NCBI GenBank assembly: GCA_017627955.1
Contig: JAGAFU010000052.1
Location: 62,001 to 126,000, forward strand
Direction: 5' to 3'
DNA length: 64,000 nt
DNA from: Bacteroidales bacterium
GTDB taxonomy: Bacteria; Bacteroidota; Bacteroidia; Bacteroidales; UBA932
The notes below the pieces were generated by a model. The model was not told where the DNA came from. It worked only from the letters and a program-made list of their open reading frames with translations, and did not search any database. The translations under genes and the position numbers were made by a program. Shown here in pieces: positions 18,769 through 27,004 of the stretch (its first letter is position 1; the number at the start of each line of letters is the position of its first letter).

Positions 18769-18966
18769 TTAATACTGTATAATTTTGTCAATCTCATGCA
18801 TAATACGGTAGGTCTCCTCTAGCGTATAAATAATCATCCCATAGCGGAGAATGTCTTTATAGTCGAGATTCCTGCCCCGACGGTCTTTGAGCCATTTCTG
18901 CGCTGGTTGGTAGCCGCCGATTAAGAAGTACCACGCCAGCTCCGACACTCCATCGAAATTCTTGCT
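18769..18966 (-). pseudogene. C-terminal relic of a type ISP-like restriction-modification enzyme
   Basis: The minus strand translates without interruption to about 65 codons, ending in a TAA at 18769-18771. Blocks FLIGGYQPAQKWLKDRRG and YKDILRYG, then a terminal HEIDKI, match the C-terminal specificity region of type ISP (LlaBIII-like) restriction-modification proteins. No start codon or methylase/helicase body lies upstream in frame, and the next gene on that side is a plus-strand hicB. It is therefore a fragment, cut from a protein of normally over 1000 residues. Confidence 0.65.
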
Positions 18967-19037
18967 TTTTAATACTAAAAATAGTATTGTCGCATAAACT
19001 TGAACTATATGAGTGTAAAAGAAATAGTCTGTTATTT

Positions 19038-19376
19038 ATGGGATTGTTTAGATATAAAGGTTACACTGGGAGTGTGGAGTATTCTGAGGATGAGAGGAGT
19101 TTCTTTGGGAAGGTGCTTGGGCTTAGAAGAGACGGGATCATCTTTGAGGGTGATCCCGCTACCGCTATCCAGAAAGATTTTGAAGAAGCCATTGATCAAT
19201 ATCTGGAGCATTGCAAAGAATTAGGAGTGACACCTGAGAAACCGTATAACGGAAAGTTCGTGTTGAGGATGTCTTCTGACTTGCATGGTAAGGCGGCTGA
19301 GGTCGCGATGTCTCAGGGGAAAAGCATGAACGAGTTCATCAACGACGCCATCCGCTCGGCTGTGGGGGCTCACTGA
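19038..19376 (+). CDS. Orphan HicB family antitoxin
   Basis: This 112-residue protein starts at the Met of MGLFRYKGYTGSVEY, the usual HicB N-terminus; an upstream in-frame ATG-free extension to 18987 was rejected. Residues 1-60 form the partial RNase H-like HicB domain (FFGKVLGL, FEGDPATA). The C-terminus (FVLRMSSDLHGKAAEVAMSQG) is an Arc/ribbon-helix-helix DNA-binding segment. HicB normally neutralises the HicA mRNA interferase. No hicA is found on either side, so it may be a relic or act in trans. Confidence 0.85.
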   Translation: MGLFRYKGYTGSVEYSEDERSFFGKVLGLRRDGIIFEGDPATAIQKDFEEAIDQYLEHCKELGVTPEKPYNGKFVLRMSSDLHGKAAEVAMSQGKSMNEFINDAIRSAVGAH

Positions 19377-19388
19377 TTGAGGTGGGGA

Positions 19389-20834
19389 CTAGTACACTCC
19401 GGAGCCGAGCATTTCGTCGTCTTCGGAGTACCAGGCGGCGAACTGGCCGGCGGATATTCCTCTCTGGGGCGTGTCAAAGAGTATGAATATTCCTGAAGGG
19501 CGCTTGACGAGCCAGGCGTCCTGAAGGGGCTGGCGGTAGCGGACCCGTACGCGGTAGCGCCGCACATCGCCATCCGCCATCTCAAGGTCTTGTCGGATCC
19601 AGTGGATGTCTTCGGACGCGATTCTTATGCAGCTGCGAGAGAGGCCTTTATGGCTGTGGCCTTCTCCGACGTAGATGGTGTTGGTGTCGACGTCTGTCGC
19701 TATCACGAATATTGAATCTTTGTGCCCGCCGATGTTGAGACCTTTGCGCTGGCCGATGGTGTAGAATTGCGCTCCGTCATGCTGGCCTACTACTTTGCCC
19801 CAGGGATTGTCCTTGTAGCGGGTCTTCTTGATGTGTTTCTTGCCGCTGCGATAGACTTCTGTCTCGAACTTTATCGCCGAATAATCAACAGGTTCCGATA
19901 GCTTTATCCAATCTTCGTCGCTTAGGGCGGAGAGTTTTGCCGGGGAGAAAATGTTTTTCAGGTCGTCAATGGCCCTTCGGCTCCGCTCAGGGACCGGGCG
20001 GTTATTGAAGGTGGCTCCGCCGGAGTCCTCGGAAGCGAAGACGGCGGTCATAAGCGGCTCGCCCGGCTCCTCAAGCAACGAAGCCAAAGTGTCATGAACG
20101 AACCTGTAGTGCTGATTATCCTCGAAAAAAGCGTCGAAAACCTCGACCACTTCGCCCTCTTTCGGCTTCAGCTTCTGCTTAAGGAAAGTCGGCAAGTCCA
20201 CCTTCCCGACGAAACATATTCCCTGGGAGTCCTTCTTGTCGGCGGACGGAAGGTCGGCGATGTGGGCTATCTGCCTGACTTCCGGCTTCGTCAGGTGCCC
20301 GATAGGGAATAGAGCGTTACCGAGCTGCTCCTGGGTGAGCTGGCAGAGGAAATAACTCTGGTCTTTGTTCGGGTCGGTCCCCTCAAGAATTCTCCACTGG
20401 GGCAACCCGTTGATAATGACTTGCTTCCCCTCGCTATCCAGCAGCGGAGCCCTACGGCAATAATGGCCTGTCGCCACCATGTCGGCCCCAAGCCTCCGGG
20501 CTGCCTCGTAAAAGGCATCGAACTTTATCTCCCGGTTGCAGAGCACGTCAGGATTCGGGGTGCGCCCCGCGGAATATTCATTGAACATGTAGTCCACGAC
20601 CCGCTGGCGATATTCTTTTGACAGATCGACGAAATAGAAGGGGATTCCTATCTTCCGCGCCACAAGCTCGGCCACGAAGCGGTCTTCCTCCCACTCGCAG
20701 TCGCCATGGAGCGTGGCGTCAGCGTCATGCCAGTTCTGCATGAACATCCCGAACACATCGTAGCCTTGCCGCTTCAGCAGCAGGGCGGCGACACTGGAGT
20801 CAACTCCACCTGAAAGACCTACACAAACCTTCAT
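19389..20834 (-). CDS. mnmA: tRNA 2-thiouridine(34) synthase MnmA with a large internal insertion
   Basis: This 481-residue enzyme thiolates U34 of tRNA-Lys, -Glu and -Gln. The PP-loop is GLSGGVDSS near the N-terminus. The catalytic Cys pair is in NPDVLCNREIKF and SQGICFVG. The usual length is about 355-380. The extra 100 or so residues lie between KEGEVVEV and GKVVGQHDGAQFYTIGQRKG and include RPVPERSRRA, the translation of a dispersed palindromic repeat at 19973-19992. The start at 20834 (MKVCVGLSGG) is preferred over 20873 because a good promoter lies between them. Confidence 0.93.
   Translation of the reverse strand: MKVCVGLSGGVDSSVAALLLKRQGYDVFGMFMQNWHDADATLHGDCEWEEDRFVAELVARKIGIPFYFVDLSKEYRQRVVDYMFNEYSAGRTPNPDVLCNREIKFDAFYEAARRLGADMVATGHYCRRAPLLDSEGKQVIINGLPQWRILEGTDPNKDQSYFLCQLTQEQLGNALFPIGHLTKPEVRQIAHIADLPSADKKDSQGICFVGKVDLPTFLKQKLKPKEGEVVEVFDAFFEDNQHYRFVHDTLASLLEEPGEPLMTAVFASEDSGGATFNNRPVPERSRRAIDDLKNIFSPAKLSALSDEDWIKLSEPVDYSAIKFETEVYRSGKKHIKKTRYKDNPWGKVVGQHDGAQFYTIGQRKGLNIGGHKDSIFVIATDVDTNTIYVGEGHSHKGLSRSCIRIASEDIHWIRQDLEMADGDVRRYRVRVRYRQPLQDAWLVKRPSGIFILFDTPQRGISAGQFAAWYSEDDEMLGSGVY
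19973..19992. repeat. Dispersed repeat core inside mnmA
   Basis: CCCTTCGGCTCCGCTCAGGG, whose complement reads CCCTGAGCGGAGCC..., is a known type of dispersed bacterial repeat that translates as PERSRR or VPELVEG in different frames. Here it is in frame within the extra segment of MnmA (insertion about 19801-20138). Confidence 0.65.
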
Positions 20835-20842
20835 AATCACTG

Positions 20843-20873
20843 CAAAGATACTTAATCGCTGGATTTTGGACAA
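20843..20873 (-). promoter_or_regulatory. Promoter for mnmA
   Basis: On the minus strand TATCTTTG (20843-20850) is preceded by TTG (20871-20873) with a 20-base gap. The ATG at 20834 is only 8 bases past the element, so the transcript would have almost no leader. Confidence 0.65.
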
Positions 20874-20880
20874 TTATTGT

Positions 20881-20888
20881 TATCTTTG
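20881..20888 (+). promoter_or_regulatory. Promoter -7 element for cdd
   Basis: TATCTTTG is a perfect -7 match, 25 bases before the cdd start. The divergent mnmA promoter lies 30 bases away. Confidence 0.55.
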
Positions 20889-20913
20889 AGAACACCAGAA
20901 CTTTAAGCCAGTC

Positions 20914-21396
20914 ATGAAGAAAGTCAGACTCGCGATCAATTACGAGGAATATTCATCAATAGAAGAAATGGATCCAAAGGACCAGGCTTTGGTCCGGGAG
21001 GCCATTGAGGCCCAGAAAGGATCTTATGCTCCATATTCCAGATTCAATGTCGGCGCGGCCGTACTGCTGGAAGATGGAACGGTGGTCAGGGGTTCGAATC
21101 AGGAAAACGCCGCCTATCCTTCCGGATTATGCGCTGAGCGGACCGCCATGTTCGCCGCCGGAGCCAATCACCCCGGGAAGGCAATGGTTTCCCTGGCGAT
21201 AGTCGGAGGTTTCGGGCATTCGGTCTCTCCGACCCCATGCTCCCCGTGCGGCGCATGCCGCCAGGTGATGGCCGAATATCAGACTCTTGGCGGGAAGCCG
21301 TTGAGTGTCATTATGTTCGGGACTGAAAAGGCTTGGAAATTCGCCCGGGTAGACGATATCCTTCCATTCATTTTTGACAGTTTCAACGAAAAGTAG
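20914..21396 (+). CDS. cdd: Cytidine deaminase
   Basis: This 160-residue enzyme converts cytidine and deoxycytidine to uridine forms. The Zn-binding and catalytic motifs are CAERTAMFAAG (Cys and catalytic Glu) and PCSPCGACRQ (two Cys). The substrate loop GAAVLLEDG and NQENAAYPSG precede them. The three-Cys ligand set is that of the tetrameric class. The final codons overlap the promoter of the SRP RNA gene. Confidence 0.95.
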   Translation: MKKVRLAINYEEYSSIEEMDPKDQALVREAIEAQKGSYAPYSRFNVGAAVLLEDGTVVRGSNQENAAYPSGLCAERTAMFAAGANHPGKAMVSLAIVGGFGHSVSPTPCSPCGACRQVMAEYQTLGGKPLSVIMFGTEKAWKFARVDDILPFIFDSFNEK

Positions 21397-21404
21397 TATA
21401 TTCG
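21373..21404 (+). promoter_or_regulatory. Promoter of the SRP RNA gene, within the end of cdd
   Basis: A -33 TTTG at 21373-21376 and a -7 TATATTCG at 21397-21404 are separated by exactly 20 bases. The SRP RNA 5' end follows within about 5 bases. Confidence 0.7.
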
Positions 21405-21408
21405 CGTA

Positions 21409-21505
21409 GGGAAAGTCGTATGCGACCAGCTCCCTCTGAATCCCCCCAGGGCCGGAAGGCAGCAAGGGTAGGAGGTCGTAGCGGTGCGACATGCGTAGCT
21501 TTCCC
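21409..21505 (+). ncRNA. ffs: Bacterial signal recognition particle RNA, small (4.5S) type
   Basis: The ends GGGAAAG (21409-21415) and CTTTCCC (21499-21505) pair to close a long hairpin. The apical segment includes GGGCCGGAAGGCAGCAAGG, the conserved SRP domain IV with its GGAA tetraloop and asymmetric internal loop for Ffh binding. A run of seven or more T follows directly, forming the terminator. Size is about 97 nt, typical of the Alu-less type. The overlapping minus-strand reading frame is a shadow. Confidence 0.92.
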
Positions 21506-21523
21506 TTTTTTTGTGCCCTTTTC

Positions 21524-22288
21524 TCAGCCCATAACCACATCCAGGACCATCATCAGGGCGAAGCCGATGGCGAATCCTATCGTGCTGAAATTTGAGTGTT
21601 CGCCCTGGGAGGCCTCCGGAATCAATTCCTCAATGACGACATAGAGCATGGCACCTGCGGCGAAAGGAAGGAGGTAAGGCATTGTGGCAGTCGCCACCGA
21701 GGCAAGCAACAAGACCAAAGCGCCCCCTACAGGCTCTACGATACCGCTCATACTGCCTATCAGGAATGATTTCCATCGGCTGTTCCCGGCCGCTCTCAAC
21801 GGCATTGATATGATCGCTCCCTCGGGCACGTTCTGGATGGCTATACCCAGCGACAGGGCGATAGCCCCGGCCATGCTGAAATCGGAGGTCAAGGCTCCGG
21901 CGACAGCCACACCGACGGCCATTCCTTCGGGAAAGTTATGGATCGTCACGGCCAAAGCGAGCATTGTCGTCTTCGAAAGCTTGCTCTTGGGCCCTTCTTG
22001 ACCGCCCATCGGATGAATATGCGGGGTGATATAGTCGATGAGCAGCAGGAACGCGAATCCAGCCAGGAGACCTACGGTGACCGGCACGATGGCGGTTTTT
22101 CCTTCCCCCATCTCGATGGCAGGTATGATCAGAGACCACACGGAAGCGGCCACCATGACTCCTGAAGCGAAACCAAGTAAGGCTTTCTGAAGCCTCTGGG
22201 GCATGTCCTTCTTCATGAAGAACACGAAGGCCGATCCTAGGGCAGTGCCAAGGAAAGGGATCAGCAAGGCTGTCAATACGGCATTCAT
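21524..22288 (-). CDS. ZIP family divalent metal transporter
   Basis: This 254-residue protein has eight predicted transmembrane helices. TIHNFPEGMAVG (helix 4) and QNVPEGAIISMP (helix 5) carry the metal-binding His/Glu signature of ZIP transporters. The loop HIHPMGGQEG is His-containing, as in other members. It most resembles the ZupT/GufA branch, which imports zinc and other divalent metals. It is convergent with the SRP RNA gene. Confidence 0.92.
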   Translation of the reverse strand: MNAVLTALLIPFLGTALGSAFVFFMKKDMPQRLQKALLGFASGVMVAASVWSLIIPAIEMGEGKTAIVPVTVGLLAGFAFLLLIDYITPHIHPMGGQEGPKSKLSKTTMLALAVTIHNFPEGMAVGVAVAGALTSDFSMAGAIALSLGIAIQNVPEGAIISMPLRAAGNSRWKSFLIGSMSGIVEPVGGALVLLLASVATATMPYLLPFAAGAMLYVVIEELIPEASQGEHSNFSTIGFAIGFALMMVLDVVMG

Positions 22289-22294
22289 CTCGCG

Positions 22295-23398
22295 TTACTC
22301 ATTTTCGGGGTCGAGATAATCCATCATCTCTTTCATATAGTCGAAATAACCGGAACCGAATACCTCGTCGTAGTCCCGGATATTGTTTACTTTGAATTCG
22401 CCGTCTTCCATGACCAGCTCCAGCCACATGGTCTGCGGCTCGTCCCCGGGCCAATTGACGAATCGCACAAAGACGGTTGCCCTGTCCTCTTCAATCTCAT
22501 CCACATCGATTTTCTGGACCTTGATGTCCGGGGAAGGATCCTGGCTGAATGTCCAGTAGTCGTGGTCGTAGAAATTGATTCCGTCCTGTTTCTCATCCTT
22601 CCGCATGACCTCTTTCACGGTCCATAGCCAGAGGCCGGTAGTGTACTTGCTCTCGAACTCCTCGGGAGTAGGGTTGCCCTCTCCACCTGCATTCCGGCGC
22701 GCCAGATCCTTGAATATCTGGTTCACACGTTCTTTTACGGCCTCCTCCGCCTCTATCTCGTCTTCCCCGCGGCCATCGGCTCCCAATCCGTCTGGGTTAC
22801 CGAACATCACCTGGGCATTTCTGAAGGCGATTACTCCCTCGACCAACTGACGGTTGTAAAGCTCGATTACGGTCGGGTTATCCTTTTTAAGGGGACCGCC
22901 GAGAAGATCCACAAGGACAGATGTGTCGTACACATCGAGAAGGGAACGGTTTAGGAGCATCATGCTGGCAAGCTCGGTAAGATTCTGACTCTCGGCGAAT
23001 TCCTGCTGCCCCAGACAGTTCTTGAGGTTGTCTGGGGTCAGGACGAGAATCTCGGCGAGACCTTCTAGGTAACTGCTGACGGCGAGGAAGTTCATTCCCT
23101 GCCGCCGGACATACTGAACCTTGTCTCCGAACCCGGCTCCCGGGAAGGGGGAGTCGTCAGCCTGGACGCTTGGCTGGAGGGTGTAGGCTCCGGCTTTGTC
23201 GGGAACTTTCTCAATGGTGAGCTCAAGGTAATCCCCGGCTGAATTCTCGCCGGTCATGTAAACGAAGGTTCCCATCCGGATCTCCTGAACGGTGTAAAGG
23301 GTCTCTCCGTTGAAAAACTTGTTACCCTTCTGTATGGTCTGAGCACCGGTCGGAATAGCCAGTGCCGCCATCGCGATAATAAAGGTCAGTTTTCTCAT
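22295..23398 (-). CDS. Secreted protein of unknown function
   Basis: This 367-residue protein has a signal peptide ending PTGAQ. The first 120 residues form a predicted beta-rich region. The C-terminal 130 residues (YTTGLWLW, FVNWPGDEPQTMWLELVMEDGEFKVNNIRDY) resemble the DUF3828-type secreted domain found in small periplasmic proteins, but I am not sure. It is separated from the ZIP gene by 6 bases and from the phosphoesterase gene by 12, so the three probably form a unit. Confidence 0.7.
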   Translation of the reverse strand: MRKLTFIIAMAALAIPTGAQTIQKGNKFFNGETLYTVQEIRMGTFVYMTGENSAGDYLELTIEKVPDKAGAYTLQPSVQADDSPFPGAGFGDKVQYVRRQGMNFLAVSSYLEGLAEILVLTPDNLKNCLGQQEFAESQNLTELASMMLLNRSLLDVYDTSVLVDLLGGPLKKDNPTVIELYNRQLVEGVIAFRNAQVMFGNPDGLGADGRGEDEIEAEEAVKERVNQIFKDLARRNAGGEGNPTPEEFESKYTTGLWLWTVKEVMRKDEKQDGINFYDHDYWTFSQDPSPDIKVQKIDVDEIEEDRATVFVRFVNWPGDEPQTMWLELVMEDGEFKVNNIRDYDEVFGSGYFDYMKEMMDYLDPENE

Positions 23399-23410
23399 AA
23401 TGGTAATGTA

Positions 23411-24244
23411 TTAAAGTCGGCATTTTGCCGGATCGAAACCAGGGGTAGGGTGGAATTCTATCTCAAAGCCTTCCTTATTGACACTGACAGTGTTGAAGCC
23501 AGGCCGGCCGTGTCCGATCCCGTTGCAGACTGGGTTGGCGGCCACAAGCCTGATACCCTCAAACATTGTGTCGTAATCTTTGTGCGTGTGCCCGGCCAGA
23601 ACGGCATCAACTCCGTATTCCTTGAATAGGTCGATGTATTTCCTGCGGCTTTCCATCGGGAAATTCTCGTAATCTTCAGGTTCCTCTATGTCTTTTTTGA
23701 ATATGGGGCAGTGGAGGAACACGAAAGTATACTTTGCCTTACGGGCCTTCTTAAGCTCACTTTCGAGCCAGGCCCATTGCTCAGCCTCGGCATCCTTGGC
23801 ATTGGCCTTGACGCTGTTGGAGTCTATTCCGATGAAAGCGCATCCCTTGCGGGTGAATGAAAACCGGTCATATCCCCTTAGCGCCACATATTCATCCCTT
23901 ATCTCAGAGGTCCATTTGTTACTGTAGTCGTGGTTGCCGGGAAGAAGGTAGTACGGTACTTTCAGCCTTGCCATTCCTTTCTGAAATAGCTCATTTTGGA
24001 GAGGGTCGGCAACATCATTGACCAGGTCTCCTGTCACAACCGTCAATTCCGGTTTAATCGAATTGATCGCGTCTACGGCCGCGTTGAGCAGGGAGTCGGA
24101 ATGAACGAATCCCTCAGAATTGTCCGCAAAACCGATTTGGGTGTCGGTGCAGTGGACGAAAGTGAAAGGGGTGAACTTCCCTGAACAGGAAGCGAGCGAG
24201 ATCGCTGTCAGGGCGGAGATCATTAGTGCGCGTAAATGGAACAT
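23411..24244 (-). CDS. Calcineurin-like metallophosphoesterase lipoprotein
   Basis: This 277-residue protein has a lipobox LASC near the N-terminus; the ATG at 24244 is preferred to a TTG at 24256. Metal-binding motifs are in order: DTQ, VTGDLVND, LPGNHD and AGHTHKD. The family hydrolyses phosphate mono- and diesters with a two-metal centre. As an envelope lipoprotein it probably acts on exported or surface phosphoesters. The substrate is unknown. Confidence 0.88.
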   Translation of the reverse strand: MFHLRALMISALTAISLASCSGKFTPFTFVHCTDTQIGFADNSEGFVHSDSLLNAAVDAINSIKPELTVVTGDLVNDVADPLQNELFQKGMARLKVPYYLLPGNHDYSNKWTSEIRDEYVALRGYDRFSFTRKGCAFIGIDSNSVKANAKDAEAEQWAWLESELKKARKAKYTFVFLHCPIFKKDIEEPEDYENFPMESRRKYIDLFKEYGVDAVLAGHTHKDYDTMFEGIRLVAANPVCNGIGHGRPGFNTVSVNKEGFEIEFHPTPGFDPAKCRL

Positions 24245-24269
24245 AAGGCCTGTCAATTAATTACGTCTG

Positions 24270-25673
24270 TTATTGGTCTTGGCTTAGAGCCTTGGCGGCT
24301 GACTGTCCAGCGAGAAGACCGGTCGAGAAAGCGCACTGGAGGTTGTAACCGCCTGTGTCGCAGTCCATGTCGAGGATCTCGCCACAGAAATACAGACCGT
24401 CCTTTATCTTGGACTCCATCGTTTTGGCCACGACCTCGTCCGTTGAGACTCCACCGGCTGTGATCACGCATCTTTCGTAACCCACGAATCCGGCGATTTC
24501 GAACTTCCAATCCTTCAAGGTCTTGGCAAGAAGCTCAAGATTGACATCATAGAATCGTCTTTGCGGGGCATTTCTCCTGTGTGAATATTCATTCTTCTTC
24601 ACAGTGGTCTTCAGAATGTCTGGATTCCAAGTCTGGAAGCCGGGTATAAGATCCCATGGCATCAGCTTTCCGAGGAGTATCCTGTACATTTCCTTCCCGT
24701 TTATGCCGCGCCCGTCCTTGGCCTGCCTGGTCCTGGGATCGTTTTTGATCTCATTCCAAAGGGTCTTTACCCTGTCGGTCAGTTCCTCCAGAGGCACACC
24801 TGGCTTCAAGTCCAGAGAGAATGAGACCTTTCCCCCGTTCATCAGAGTCTTGACACATTTCCGGCTGACTTGGAAGCCTATAGGGCCTTCGATGCCTCCG
24901 TCCGTGAAGTCGATGTCTCCGAACTCGGATTCCGTGACGCTCCCGTCATAAGTGACAGTCAGGCTGACATTCTTGAGCTTCGCTCCTTTGAGTGCCTCGC
25001 CGGCTCCGGTCATCGGGGTTTCCCGGTTGATGTGGCCTTTCATTTCCGGCTCCCTGCCGTCAGAGACCTTGTAGCCTCTGGGAACAAGGGCGGTCAGGGA
25101 AGGGAAGCAAGAAATGATCTTATGACCAAATAACTCCGCCCAGCGATAGCCGTCGCCGGAAGAACCTGTCATCGGATAGGATAGGCCTCCGGTAGCGATG
25201 ATGAGTTTGGAGGCGGTAAATGTCTCACCACCGGCGCATCTCACTTCGAACCCCTGGGTGAAGTCTGTTACCTCCCGCTCGGTCAGAAGGGTAACACCTT
25301 GCCGCATAACAGTTTCCACGATGGTGTCCAAGACGTCAGATGCCCTGTGGGAATATGGGAAAGCCCTGTCACCCCTTTCCACCACGGTCTCCAGACCGTT
25401 GCTTTCCAGGAAGTCAATCATGTCTTCCGGAGTGAAATTGTAGAAGGCGGGCTTTACGAAATTCGGGTTGGTGCGGATGTGTTTGCTGAACTCGTTCCAA
25501 TGCTTGGCGTTGGTGAAATTGCAACGTCCTTTTCCTGTGAACAGAATCTTACGTCCCGGCCTTTGCATCTTTTCCAGGATTGTGATTCTCGCTCCAGGCA
25601 GGGCTTTAGCCGCTCCGTAAGCCGCCATCAGTCCGGCCGCGCCTCCACCAATTATTAAAATGTCTGATTTCAT
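24270..25673 (-). CDS. NAD(P)/FAD-dependent oxidoreductase, BaiN/HI0933 family
   Basis: This 467-residue flavoprotein has the FAD-binding motif LIIGGGAAGLMAA at the N-terminus and a C-terminal block with ITAGGVSTDEV and FCGEILDMDCDTGGYN, both typical of the HI0933/YhiN group. A family member, BaiN, acts in bile acid dehydroxylation, but most are uncharacterised. It is somewhat longer than the usual 400-420 residues. Divergent from the tRNA-Thr gene. Confidence 0.9.
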   Translation of the reverse strand: MKSDILIIGGGAAGLMAAYGAAKALPGARITILEKMQRPGRKILFTGKGRCNFTNAKHWNEFSKHIRTNPNFVKPAFYNFTPEDMIDFLESNGLETVVERGDRAFPYSHRASDVLDTIVETVMRQGVTLLTEREVTDFTQGFEVRCAGGETFTASKLIIATGGLSYPMTGSSGDGYRWAELFGHKIISCFPSLTALVPRGYKVSDGREPEMKGHINRETPMTGAGEALKGAKLKNVSLTVTYDGSVTESEFGDIDFTDGGIEGPIGFQVSRKCVKTLMNGGKVSFSLDLKPGVPLEELTDRVKTLWNEIKNDPRTRQAKDGRGINGKEMYRILLGKLMPWDLIPGFQTWNPDILKTTVKKNEYSHRRNAPQRRFYDVNLELLAKTLKDWKFEIAGFVGYERCVITAGGVSTDEVVAKTMESKIKDGLYFCGEILDMDCDTGGYNLQCAFSTGLLAGQSAAKALSQDQ

Positions 25674-25722
25674 ATTTTTAGGATCCTTACGCGAATTTAG
25701 TCTTATCTTCCGAAAAAATCAT

Positions 25723-25730
25723 TATATTTG
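25723..25730 (+). promoter_or_regulatory. Promoter -7 element for tRNA-Thr
   Basis: TATATTTG is a perfect match, 29 bases before the mature tRNA 5' end. Confidence 0.6.
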
Positions 25731-25759
25731 CAGTCCATTTCCGCGAGAAATGTAGCCAA

Positions 25760-25831
25760 GCCACTTTAGCTCAGCGGTAGAGCAGCGCATTCGTAACGCG
25801 CAGGTCGACAGTTCAAATCTGTCAAGTGGCT
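25760..25831 (+). tRNA. tRNA-Thr (anticodon CGT)
   Basis: The cloverleaf is complete: acceptor GCCACTT with AAGTGGC, anticodon loop TTCGTAA (anticodon at 25792-25794, codon ACG) and T arm GACAG-TTCAAAT-CTGTC. CCA is not encoded. The last pair of the anticodon stem is A-C rather than A-U. Confidence 0.93.
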
Positions 25832-25861
25832 CTTTATTTTTCCCTTTTTTATATAAACGTA

Positions 25862-26434
25862 ATGAAAAGAGTAATTATCTTTCTTGTACTGGCGGCTGTC
25901 AGTGTCAGCGCGTTCGCGCAGCGTGCTCCTCTGAGTTCATCTTACAAAGACATCAAAGGTATGTATTCCCCGAGGAATTATGTCAAGAGCGATGTCGATC
26001 CCTATTCAGTTTTCTGGTCTGGTTTCGAGTCATTCGTGGTCCCTGGAATGGGTCAGCTGATCATGAAAGAGCCCGGTCGCGGCTGGTCATTCATCGGTGG
26101 TTCCTTCGTCCTCAATGTCGTTGGGAGCGCATTCGCTCAAAACCTCATTGATCTTGCGGAGAAGGATTCGGATGGCAAGTTCGTGATCCCGGAGGACAAG
26201 AAAGACAAGGCCAAGGGCTATTTCGCCGCTCTTGGTGGCGTGGCTCTCGGAGAGCTTGTTCTGAGTATCTGGTCATGTGCCGATGCGGTGAAGGTCGCTA
26301 AAGTGAAGAACCAGTATTACCAGGATTCCCGCAAGCACGCCTTCTCAGCGACAATGTATCCTTCCGTGGATCTTGTCCAGGTCGGTTCCAATGTCACACC
26401 TACCGCCGGGATGACTTTTGCCGTGAAATTCTAG
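25862..26434 (+). CDS. Signal-peptide membrane protein of unknown function
   Basis: This 190-residue protein has a signal peptide ending SAFAQ. Two hydrophobic segments follow (around residues 60-90, with PGMGQLIMKEPGRGW, and around 120-145). PGxGQ in front of a helix is seen in DUF5683-like Bacteroidetes proteins, but the resemblance is limited. The start at 25862 is chosen because an upstream in-frame ATG at 25826 would lie inside the tRNA. It ends with the bidirectional terminator at 26457-26488. Confidence 0.75.
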   Translation: MKRVIIFLVLAAVSVSAFAQRAPLSSSYKDIKGMYSPRNYVKSDVDPYSVFWSGFESFVVPGMGQLIMKEPGRGWSFIGGSFVLNVVGSAFAQNLIDLAEKDSDGKFVIPEDKKDKAKGYFAALGGVALGELVLSIWSCADAVKVAKVKNQYYQDSRKHAFSATMYPSVDLVQVGSNVTPTAGMTFAVKF

Positions 26435-26456
26435 TCGGATTCAGATCCGTAAATAC

Positions 26457-26488
26457 AAAAGCGATGACCGTGTGGCCATCGCTTTTTT
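26457..26488. terminator. Bidirectional intrinsic terminator
   Basis: AAAAGCGATG (26457-26466) pairs with CATCGCTTTT (26477-26486) and T runs on both strands. It lies between convergent genes. Confidence 0.85.
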
Positions 26489-27000
26489 TATTTGGCGTTT
26501 TCGAAAGCGTCCAGGAGTTGTTCGGACACCTTGGTGTTGTCCTTGCCGGGGCGTAAGGAGCGCCATGCGCCATATATCCCGATAACCGCGAATATAAGCG
26601 TTATCCAGCCGCTGCCATTGGAGACGAACCAGCCGAGCATGGCCCAGATGATCACAAGGGCCGCGGAGACATATATTCCCACATTCGTGTTTTTGTTGCC
26701 TTCCTTGAGAGTGGCCGCGTAGCGGTGGATATCTTCTCCATCCTGTGTTTTGCCAACTAGGCCGGCTTCCTCCAGGGAGCAGGAAATATACTTTGTCTTG
26801 TATTTTGTCGATCTGTCGAGGAAAAGGTCGCAACCGGCCGATGCCTCAGGAAGATCTGACTCGACAATCTCATTGGGTTTCAGTACCTTCCCGTATTTTG
26901 ACATCTCGGTTTTGATCCCGCCTATCACTGTGCCGAATGGCTTTTCGGTCTCGAAAAGCCTCATCCCGGCATCCATCATCTGTACACTCTTGTCGATCAT
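26488..27000 (-). CDS. Membrane protein of unknown function
   Basis: This 170-residue protein has a soluble N-terminal part of about 100 residues and two adjacent helices (about 107-125 and 130-146), then a short charged tail. I do not recognise a family. It lies 4 bases after the MBL hydrolase gene on the same strand, so co-transcription is likely. Confidence 0.65.
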   Translation of the reverse strand: MIDKSVQMMDAGMRLFETEKPFGTVIGGIKTEMSKYGKVLKPNEIVESDLPEASAGCDLFLDRSTKYKTKYISCSLEEAGLVGKTQDGEDIHRYAATLKEGNKNTNVGIYVSAALVIIWAMLGWFVSNGSGWITLIFAVIGIYGAWRSLRPGKDNTKVSEQLLDAFENAK

Positions 27001-27004
27001 AATT

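Noticed and set aside
21127..21540. 137-codon minus-strand frame over cdd and the SRP RNA
   Set aside because: It is antisense to a clear gene and a structured RNA, and has no family features.
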